Assembly (NCBI GenBank): GCA_947460795.1
Contig: CANHJA010000045.1
Coordinates: 1-12,619 of the forward strand
Length of the DNA stretch: 12,619 nt
Direction: 5' to 3'
From: Bacteroidota bacterium
GTDB taxonomy: Bacteria; Bacteroidota; Bacteroidia; Chitinophagales; Chitinophagaceae
In this document: piece after piece, positions 6,664 through 12,619 of the stretch
Numbering within the stretch: position 1 is the first letter of the stretch
Layout of the letters: each line of letters begins with the position of its first letter
Notes under the pieces: model-generated
What the model was told of the DNA's origin: nothing
Database searches by the model: none
The model's input: only the letters and a program-made list of their open reading frames with translations
Translations under genes and position numbers: made by a program

Positions 6664-8631
6664 TTATTTAATGATTGATTTGATCACTTTTTCATTCAAT
6701 TTTACAGGATATTTTGCTTCTAAATCAGCTATCCATTTTTTTTCTAAATACTCTTGGTACTCAGAAATAACATAACCACGAGCTTCACTCAATGTTTTTT
6801 GAGATGGTTCATCATCTACTTCATCTACTTTTAGTATTGTATAAGTACCTTCCTCATTTTTATAATAAGGACAATATTTACCAGCAATCATCGTTAAGCT
6901 AACAGGAAATCGAGTTTTTTCATACTTTCCATTTTCAGCCACTAATTTATTTGGAGCACCTGCTTCACTTACCGCTTTTAAAACATCATCAGAAGTTTTA
7001 TTTTTCGGGTTATTTAATTGCTTCTCCAAAAGAATTGCCGTTGCTTCGTCGTTGGCTTTATAAATAGTTCCTTTTACAGATGATCCCCATTGATAGTTCG
7101 ATTTATTATTTGCATAAAATTCGTTTAAGCCTGTTGTATCCATAGACGCTCTAGACCAAACTGATTTGTCAGTTAATTCAAATAACATAATGCCATCTCT
7201 ATATTCTGTCAATAAATTTCTATAGTCTTCATTGTCATCAACCAATCTGTTTTCTTGAAAATCATTCAACGCTTTTTCAGCATAGGTTTTATATAAAGAG
7301 CGTAAAGTAGACTCTTTTTTACCATACATTCTAGCTTTTGTAAACGCTTCTAAATAGTTTGCAAAATCTGCTTGTGTAAATTCTACATTCGTCATTGTAA
7401 ACAATGGCTTTTTATAGTCTGCATAAGTATTTGCATTGTAAGTACCATTCATTAATGTAGAGTCACTGATAGCAGCAATTATTTCGTTTAGAGCAACCGG
7501 ATATTCTTTAAAATTTAATTTAGCTTTTACTTTTTCTGTATATTCTAAACGAGCAATATCAGTTCTGCTGTCTTTTTCAATTCTTTTTCCTAAATCTGTT
7601 TTTACAGAATCAAATGGCTTTAAAGGCGTTTTGCTAATTAATTTGACGATATGATAACCATATTCTGTTTTTATGGGTTGTGAAATATCGCCTGCTTTTT
7701 TTAAGCTAAATGCAGCATCTTCAAATACTGGCAACATTTGACCTACTCCAAAAGTTGGCAATATGCCTTTAGAATTCAATGAAAATTTATCGTCAGAATA
7801 TTTTTCTACCATGGTTTCGAATGATTCTCCATTTTTTAGCATCGTGTACACAGAGTCAATTCTTGCTTTTCCCATTTTGTCCCCTGCTTCTCCAGCACTT
7901 TTTTTCACATTCACTAAAATTTGAGCTACTTGAATTTCACCTCTTCCAGCTCTTTCTTCTAGTTTTTTGATAATGTGATAACCATAAATCGTTTTGAATG
8001 GTTTTGAAACATCTCCAATTGGTGTATTGTAAGCTACATTTTCAAAAGGATACACGATTTGTAATGGCGTTATAAAGCCTAAATCTCCACCATTTAATCC
8101 CGATTGTTTATCTTCACTGAACGTTTTTGCGATCACAGAAAAATCAGCTTTATCAAGTGTAATTGCGTTGTAAAGGCTATCAATTTTTTTAAAAGCACTT
8201 AAGGTATCGTCATTATTACGAGGAGTTGATATCAATATATGTGCAACTCTTACATCTTTTTTAGAGCGATCATATGCTTCTTTAACCAACTTGTTTTTCA
8301 TTTCAGCGTCTGTCAAATAAGTCTTTGCCAATTGTTTTTTGTACGTACTTAATTCCGATTCAATATTTGATAACGTATCTATTTTTAAAGCATTTGCTTC
8401 CGCTACTTTCATTTTAAAACGGCTGTACAACGTTAAATATTCTCGCACCGCTTTTTCACTAAAATCGGGTTGTTGATTGTTAATGTTTTTGGTATACATT
8501 CTCAAAAACTCTTTTTTAGTTACTGTATTGCCTCCATAGGTAAATAATACATCCTCCTTTTTTTGAGCATTTATAGTAAATGAAGTGATTAAAGCTAAAA
8601 GTAACAGATTTAAACTAAGAATATTTTTCAT
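6664..8631 (-). CDS. Exported peptidyl-prolyl cis-trans isomerase with two parvulin domains (SurA/PpiD-like)
   Basis: A 655-residue periplasmic chaperone/isomerase. A signal peptide covers about residues 1-22 (cleavage near INAQ). An N-terminal helical chaperone-like region follows (about 25-125), then parvulin domain 1 (about 128-226: VRVAHILIS, GGDLGFITP, YGYHIIK) and parvulin domain 2 (about 232-333: IQVAQILVN, YGYHIVK). A long alpha-rich C-terminal part ends in YLEKKWIADLEAKYPV. Domain 1 keeps both conserved histidines (131 and 219). Domain 2 has Gln237 at the first His position but keeps His327, so its isomerase activity may be weak. The likely role is folding of outer-membrane and secreted proteins. 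It lies 51 bp downstream of the thioredoxin-like gene on the same strand. A weak -7-like TAAATTCG (8676 to 8669) in the gap may allow separate transcription. Confidence 0.93.
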   Translation of the reverse strand: MKNILSLNLLLLALITSFTINAQKKEDVLFTYGGNTVTKKEFLRMYTKNINNQQPDFSEKAVREYLTLYSRFKMKVAEANALKIDTLSNIESELSTYKKQLAKTYLTDAEMKNKLVKEAYDRSKKDVRVAHILISTPRNNDDTLSAFKKIDSLYNAITLDKADFSVIAKTFSEDKQSGLNGGDLGFITPLQIVYPFENVAYNTPIGDVSKPFKTIYGYHIIKKLEERAGRGEIQVAQILVNVKKSAGEAGDKMGKARIDSVYTMLKNGESFETMVEKYSDDKFSLNSKGILPTFGVGQMLPVFEDAAFSLKKAGDISQPIKTEYGYHIVKLISKTPLKPFDSVKTDLGKRIEKDSRTDIARLEYTEKVKAKLNFKEYPVALNEIIAAISDSTLMNGTYNANTYADYKKPLFTMTNVEFTQADFANYLEAFTKARMYGKKESTLRSLYKTYAEKALNDFQENRLVDDNEDYRNLLTEYRDGIMLFELTDKSVWSRASMDTTGLNEFYANNKSNYQWGSSVKGTIYKANDEATAILLEKQLNNPKNKTSDDVLKAVSEAGAPNKLVAENGKYEKTRFPVSLTMIAGKYCPYYKNEEGTYTILKVDEVDDEPSQKTLSEARGYVISEYQEYLEKKWIADLEAKYPVKLNEKVIKSIIK

Positions 8632-8682
8632 AATAAATTTTACGACTTTATTTTAATGTTTGAGATTGCGAATTTACTTCTT

Positions 8683-10116
8683 TTATTTATTTGTTTTTTT
8701 CTTTTTTTCTAACCATTCAATGAGCCCTAAAACGTTGGTATGATCAATTCGTTTACCACGAATTACTTTATTTTCATCCAACAAATACAATGTTGGCGTG
8801 CTATAAACATCATAAAAAGCTCTAAAATTAGACGTGTGATTTGGATCATGTACATGTACCCAACCCTCTCCTAATTTATTGTCTGAAATAAATTTTTTCC
8901 ATTTATCTGTTTCACCATCTGCTTCAACAGCATATATTTTTACATTGTATTTTTTTAATACGGCTTTGTACAACGAATCAAATATTGGCATTTCTTTTTG
9001 ACAATGACCACACGTTGGAGACCAGAATATTAAAATTGTATAATTTGCCTTAACGGCAGATAAAGGCAATACATTGATACCAGAAGTATCCATCATTCTT
9101 ATGTCCATTGCAGGTTGACCAATCATATTGGGCGCAATTTTTCGAGCACGATCTACATATTTTGCTAATTGAGCAGAGTCTGTCCAAGGGGCCAATCCTT
9201 TCATATAATAGTTTTCTACCAAGTATACAAAAGCCTCATCCATGCCCATTATTTTGCTGGTTTCTGTCCAACGAGTTAAATACCACAAAGAATATTTAAA
9301 GGTTTCCTCCATTCCTTTAGCTTTTTGTAAAATCATATCACATTCTTTTTCTACCGAATCTGGCGTTGGAATGACTAACTTAGACATGTAACTTTCTAAT
9401 TTAGATTCATATAAAGGAGAATATATTAACCGGTCGTCTCTAAAATCATATTTATCCCAAAAATGACCTTTGTAAAAATTTCTTGGATATAAGGAATCTT
9501 TTGTTCCATCTGGATTTGTTGGCAAAACAGTTGGAATTTCAGGTTCACTTACCGCATTAAATAATTTTGCTAAAAATGAAGTGGGTTTTTTAGCAATTAT
9601 ATTTTCTCTATAATCTTGCAATTCTTTTCCTTTTACTTTTAGTTTTTCATATACTGCAGAAGTATCTTTTTTGTTTTTTGCCAATACCAATTGTCCTTCT
9701 ATTTTTTGATATTCAGCACCATATTTTACCAAGAAACGCTGATAGTCATAAAAATCTACATTTTCTGATGTTCCTTTAAATACAATGCTTTGATAAATAT
9801 TAGAGCGAGTTGTTTCAAATGAAATGTCGTCTCCATTATTTAAAATAAACTCAACATTTGTGGTTCTATCATAAAATAAAATTGAATAAATACCACCTAC
9901 TATTTTTTTAGCTGATTTAAATGTTACTTCTCCATTGCTATTTAATTTAGCCGAATCTACACGATACACATTGGATGCTTTGCCAAAATAATTACATAAA
10001 TAAACCATCGTATCTTTTTGGTCTGTAAATTTTGCTTTTATTGAGTAACCATCTTTTGCAATTACTTGAATGAATGATGCAATTAAAATGAATAATGAAA
10101 GAAATATTTTTTTCAT
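8683..10116 (-). CDS. Exported DUF4369-DUF5106-thioredoxin-like (TlpA/ResA-type) protein
   Basis: A 477-residue envelope protein. It has a signal peptide (about 1-20, MKKIFLSLFILIASFIQVIA) and an N-terminal beta-rich DUF4369-like domain (about 23-115). A charged helical region then leads into a DUF5106-like segment (about 170-330), and a C-terminal thioredoxin fold follows (about 332-472). The redox site is FWSPTCGHC with Cys369 and Cys372, and the cis-proline is in STPTLYLLD (Pro441). The CxxC dipeptide Gly-His and the FWSPTCGHCQKEMP context fit TlpA/ResA-type thiol-disulfide oxidoreductases, which usually act as periplasmic reductants. Its place directly upstream of a periplasmic isomerase suggests that both serve envelope protein maturation (inference). 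The C-terminus is very lysine-rich (KKKKTNK). No terminator separates it from the downstream gene. Confidence 0.9.
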   Translation of the reverse strand: MKKIFLSLFILIASFIQVIAKDGYSIKAKFTDQKDTMVYLCNYFGKASNVYRVDSAKLNSNGEVTFKSAKKIVGGIYSILFYDRTTNVEFILNNGDDISFETTRSNIYQSIVFKGTSENVDFYDYQRFLVKYGAEYQKIEGQLVLAKNKKDTSAVYEKLKVKGKELQDYRENIIAKKPTSFLAKLFNAVSEPEIPTVLPTNPDGTKDSLYPRNFYKGHFWDKYDFRDDRLIYSPLYESKLESYMSKLVIPTPDSVEKECDMILQKAKGMEETFKYSLWYLTRWTETSKIMGMDEAFVYLVENYYMKGLAPWTDSAQLAKYVDRARKIAPNMIGQPAMDIRMMDTSGINVLPLSAVKANYTILIFWSPTCGHCQKEMPIFDSLYKAVLKKYNVKIYAVEADGETDKWKKFISDNKLGEGWVHVHDPNHTSNFRAFYDVYSTPTLYLLDENKVIRGKRIDHTNVLGLIEWLEKKKKTNK

Positions 10117-10301
10117 GAAAAAGTATTTTTTTTGAATTATGAGGTGTGAAATTACTACATGGAGACGTTTAAAAAAAATCGAAAGTTTAGCATTTCAAAA
10201 TGATTAACACTTTGTTATAGTTTGCCTTTTTTTTGACTTAAAATTGATGCAATTAATATTGACACCTTAACTTGCAACACTATTACTAATTGTTTTTTAT
10301 T
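10117..10301. promoter_or_regulatory. Divergent intergenic region between the thioredoxin-like gene and rlmD
   Basis: This 185-bp gap must hold promoters for both directions. On the plus strand TTG (10244-10246), 21 bases, then TAACTTG (10268-10274) is a weak match to the -33/-7 arrangement, and TATAGTTTGC near 10215-10224 is another near-match. On the minus strand I see no exact TAnnTTTG. No open frame or hairpin stands out. Confidence 0.3.
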
Positions 10302-11711
10302 ATGTCGAGAAAGAAAAAATTTGTCATCAATGATTTATTGATTGAGTCGTATGCAGCCGAGGGCAAAACCATTGCACGGCACAACGACAAAGTCATTTTT
10401 GTTGAAGGGGCTGTGCCTGGAGATGTTGCCAATGTTTTTGTATACAAAAATAAAAAAGATTGGGCCGAAGCAAGAGTAAACCAAATTACAAAATATTCGG
10501 AAAACAGGGTTGAACCTTTTTGTGAGCACTTTGGAATTTGTGGTGGATGCAAATGGCAAATGCTTCCTTACGAATTACAGTTACAATATAAAGACCAACA
10601 AGTAAAAGATCAATTGCGCAGAATAGGACATGTAGCAGTGGGTGAATATTTACCTATCAAAGGTTCTGCATTGACAAAGTTGTATAGAAATAAATTAGAG
10701 TTTACATTTTCTACCAAGCAATATATTACCAGTCAGGAGTTAAATAATGGCGAATCGTTTGAAAAAAATGTAGTGGGTTTTCATGCACCCAAATTATTTG
10801 ACAAGGTAATTGATATTGAAAAATGTCATTTACAAAACGAACCTACCAATGCCATTCGCAATTATATTCGAGCATTTGCTTATGAAAATAATATCACTTT
10901 TTACGATATCAAAAATCATGTAGGTATGTTACGCACCATGATGATTCGGGTTTCTTCTTTAAATGAAACAATGGTAAATATCGTATTTGGAGAGGATGAT
11001 CAAACTACTATTTTAAAGGTGATGAATGCTGTAAAAGAAAAGTTTCCGAGCATACATTCGTTAAACTACACCATCAATTTAAAAATGAATGACAGCATTT
11101 ATGATCAAGAGGTTATTTGTTTTTCTGGTGAAGCATTTATTCACGAAAAATTAGAAGACTTTATTTTTAAGATTAGTCCTAAATCTTTTTTTCAAACCAA
11201 CCCTACACAAGCCGAAGAGTTATATAAAATTACGCGCGCATTTGCTGATTTAAAAGGCGATGAAATTTTGTATGATTTATATTGTGGCACAGGAAGCATC
11301 GGGATATTTTTATCGAAAAATGCAAAAACAATTATAGGCGTAGAAACCATTGAAGATGCCATTGAAGATGCAAAACTGAATGCAAGAAATAATGGACTCG
11401 AAAACACTTCGTTTTACGCAGGAGACGTAATCAAGGTTTGCAATGATTCATTTTTTGCAAAACACGGCAAACCTGATGTTGTTGTAATTGATCCTCCTCG
11501 TGCGGGTTGTCATGAAAAATTAATTGAAAAATTATTAGAAATAAAAGCTCCTACAGTTGTTTATGTAAGTTGCAATCCAGCCACACAAGCAAGGGATTTA
11601 CAGTTATTATCGAAAGAATATATCGTTACAAAATCACAGGCGGTGGATATGTTTCCGCATACACACCACGTAGAAAATGTGGTACAATTGAAGTTAGCAT
11701 CTCTTGTATAA
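10302..11711 (+). CDS. rlmD: 23S rRNA (uracil-C5)-methyltransferase, RlmD/RumA type
   Basis: SAM-dependent enzyme that makes 5-methyluridine in 23S rRNA (U1939 in E. coli, if specificity is conserved). I start it at the ATG at 10302 (469 residues); the in-frame TTG 12 bp earlier adds only a poorly fitting MFFI. Domains in order: N-terminal TRAM domain (about 5-63); iron-sulfur cysteines Cys74, Cys80 and Cys83 (CEHFGICGGC) with Cys175 as the fourth; a central RNA-binding region; and the methyltransferase fold (about 285-469). Key sites are SFFQTNPTQ (295-303), the SAM motif LYDLYCGTGSIGIF (323-336), DPPRAGC (397-403), the nucleophile Cys424 in SCNP, and Glu458 in HHVEN. In Bacteroidota related enzymes may modify other uridines or tRNA, so the exact target is less certain than the family. 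Confidence 0.93.
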   Translation: MSRKKKFVINDLLIESYAAEGKTIARHNDKVIFVEGAVPGDVANVFVYKNKKDWAEARVNQITKYSENRVEPFCEHFGICGGCKWQMLPYELQLQYKDQQVKDQLRRIGHVAVGEYLPIKGSALTKLYRNKLEFTFSTKQYITSQELNNGESFEKNVVGFHAPKLFDKVIDIEKCHLQNEPTNAIRNYIRAFAYENNITFYDIKNHVGMLRTMMIRVSSLNETMVNIVFGEDDQTTILKVMNAVKEKFPSIHSLNYTINLKMNDSIYDQEVICFSGEAFIHEKLEDFIFKISPKSFFQTNPTQAEELYKITRAFADLKGDEILYDLYCGTGSIGIFLSKNAKTIIGVETIEDAIEDAKLNARNNGLENTSFYAGDVIKVCNDSFFAKHGKPDVVVIDPPRAGCHEKLIEKLLEIKAPTVVYVSCNPATQARDLQLLSKEYIVTKSQAVDMFPHTHHVENVVQLKLASLV

Positions 11712-11713
11712 AA

Positions 11714-11743
11714 TTTGAAATAGGATGAGTAATATTAAATTTG
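11714..11743 (+). promoter_or_regulatory. Bacteroidota-type promoter for the Nudix gene
   Basis: TTTG (11714-11717), 18 bases, then TAAATTTG (11736-11743) matches the -33/-7 arrangement known for this phylum and is the best complete promoter in the window. The ATG is 11 bases after the -7 box, so the leader would be only a few bases long. It lies in the 43-bp gap after rlmD. Confidence 0.55.
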
Positions 11744-11754
11744 AATAAAAGAAC

Positions 11755-12423
11755 ATGGAAGATTTTTCAGTCGAAAAAATAAGCAATAAATTTGTTGAGG
11801 AAGTAAAGGAAAAGTTTTTAAACCCCTTGCCTGGTTTAGAAGCACAATTAAAAATGGCCCCCGAAATTCGTCGGAAACAAGTGGAAATACCAGATGACGC
11901 CCGGGTTGCTGGAGTAATGATATTATTATTTGAAATTGATAAAAAATGGAATACCATTTTAATACGCAGAGCAGAAGATGGGCAAACCCACAGTGGACAA
12001 ATTAGTTTTCCTGGAGGCAAAAATGAAAAATTTGATGCAGATATTATTGCCACTGCTTGCAGAGAATGTGAAGAAGAAATTGGCGTTAAACGAAATGACA
12101 TTGAAGTATTAGGCACACTCACTCCCATTTATGTTCCTCCAAGTAATTTTGTAGTGACTGCAACCGTTGGTTTTATAGCCAATGCGCAAAATTTAAAAGC
12201 AGATGAAAAAGAAGTACAAGAAATTATTCAAGTTCCTTTGGAGTTTTTATTTCATCCAAAAATAAAAAAAGAACAAGAAGTAAAACCAAGTTTAATGTCA
12301 CCTACATATCATTTAGATGAAACAATCATTGTGTGGGGGGCAACCGCTATGCTGATTTCAGAGTTAGAGCATTTATTAAATTTACCCAAACCACCAAAAG
12401 AAAGAATTCAAATTCGCAAATAA
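11755..12423 (+). CDS. Nudix hydrolase, CoA pyrophosphatase (NudL/NUDT7) type
   Basis: A 222-residue cytoplasmic Nudix protein. The Nudix box runs from GGK (87-89) to RECEEEIGV (103-111). The Gx5E position holds Asp (GKNEKFD), as is common in the CoA pyrophosphatase subfamily. The upstream motif LIRRAEDGQTHSGQISFPGG (69-88) matches the signature that marks this subfamily (R-A-x-x-x-x-H-x-G-Q-I-S-F-P-G-G). The expected reaction is Mg-dependent cleavage of CoA or acyl-CoA to 3',5'-ADP and phosphopantetheine, a clean-up or CoA-turnover role; the exact substrate is inferred from family. The N-terminal 50 residues are charged and helical, including PEIRRKQVEIPDDARVAGV, which is typical of the group. 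The SDR gene starts 12 bp downstream, so the two are probably co-transcribed. Confidence 0.9.
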   Translation: MEDFSVEKISNKFVEEVKEKFLNPLPGLEAQLKMAPEIRRKQVEIPDDARVAGVMILLFEIDKKWNTILIRRAEDGQTHSGQISFPGGKNEKFDADIIATACRECEEEIGVKRNDIEVLGTLTPIYVPPSNFVVTATVGFIANAQNLKADEKEVQEIIQVPLEFLFHPKIKKEQEVKPSLMSPTYHLDETIIVWGATAMLISELEHLLNLPKPPKERIQIRK

Positions 12424-12435
12424 AAATTATAATAT

Positions 12436-12619
12436 ATGAACGCAATAATAACAGGGGCTAGCAAAGGAATTGGCAAAGCTATTGCTGAAAAATTAGTGAT
12501 GCAAAATATCAATATCGCAATTTGTGCAAGAGATGAAAAACAATTGCAAGAGACAAAATCTCAATTAGAGATTTTAAATCCTGCTGTTCGTATTTTTACA
12601 ATGGTTGCCGATTTAAGCA
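12436..12619 (+). CDS. Short-chain dehydrogenase/reductase, N-terminal fragment (cut by window end)
   Basis: The first 61 codons are visible, from the ATG at 12436 to the window edge. The protein starts MNAIITGASKGIGKAIAEKL: a Rossmann beta strand, then the TGxxxGIG cofactor-binding motif (residues 6-13). The second strand ends in CAR (30-32), and an Arg at this place usually means preference for NADP(H). VADLS at 57-61 matches the conserved Asp-Leu that contacts the adenine ring. The catalytic Ser-Tyr-Lys residues lie outside the window, so no substrate can be given; 3-oxoacyl-ACP reductase-like and other classical SDRs are all possible. It is 12 bp downstream of the Nudix gene, with an AT-rich start region and no Shine-Dalgarno sequence. 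Confidence 0.9.
   Translation, partial: MNAIITGASKGIGKAIAEKLVMQNINIAICARDEKQLQETKSQLEILNPAVRIFTMVADLS

Noticed and set aside
10290..10301. TTG at 10290 as start of rlmD
   Set aside because: It would add only Met-Phe-Phe-Ile before the ATG at 10302. The ATG gives a normal basic N-terminus leading into the TRAM domain.
11694..12128. 144-codon open frame on the minus strand
   Set aside because: It lies almost wholly opposite the well-supported Nudix gene, overlaps the rlmD end, and encodes a Ser/Ile/Leu-rich sequence with no recognisable domain.
1..12619. A complete novel defence, mobile or biosynthetic system
   Set aside because: All genes have clear housekeeping or envelope roles, strand groups have their own terminators, and no transposase, integrase, nuclease or attachment-site signal is present.

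Overview
The window is AT-rich DNA from a member of the Bacteroidota, probably a Chitinophagales/Sphingobacteriales-type environmental bacterium. The phylum call rests on several independent signs: a type IX secretion (T9SS) C-terminal sorting domain on a secreted metalloprotease, a DUF4369/DUF5106/thioredoxin-like protein, a long SurA-like tandem parvulin protein, a general lack of Shine-Dalgarno sequences, and several matches to the Bacteroidota -7 promoter element TAnnTTTG close to start codons. The order-level placement is a guess.

Layout from left to right. Bases 1-1854 (+) hold the 3' part of a secreted M43-family zinc metalloprotease with two FN3 repeats, a PPC domain and a T9SS tail, followed by a good hairpin terminator. 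Then come cysS (1981-3474, +), class II fumarase fumC (3675-5069, +, with a terminator), a PaiA-like GNAT acetyltransferase (5139-5657, +) and an exported DUF4197 protein (5769-6533, +, with a strong terminator). Two genes on the minus strand converge on this set: a two-domain parvulin peptidyl-prolyl isomerase (6664-8631), preceded by an exported DUF4369-DUF5106-thioredoxin protein (8683-10116). They are separated by 51 bp and look like an envelope protein-folding/redox operon. A divergent intergenic region (10117-10301) leads to rlmD (10302-11711, +), a CoA-pyrophosphatase-type Nudix hydrolase (11755-12423, +) and the first 61 codons of a short-chain dehydrogenase (12436 to the window end).

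Functionally this is mostly housekeeping: tRNA charging, TCA cycle, rRNA methylation, nucleotide/CoA clean-up and envelope protein folding, plus one secreted protease. I see no tRNA/rRNA genes, insertion sequence, CRISPR array, toxin-antitoxin pair or defence island, and no complete undescribed multi-gene system. The most interesting signals are small. cysS carries an in-frame segment that looks derived from short dispersed DNA repeats; one part of it matches, at 14 of 15 bases, a motif just upstream of the same gene. A different repeat-like motif lies in the fumC leader. Two genes have the arrangement TAnnTTTG-N4-ATG, which predicts leaderless mRNAs.
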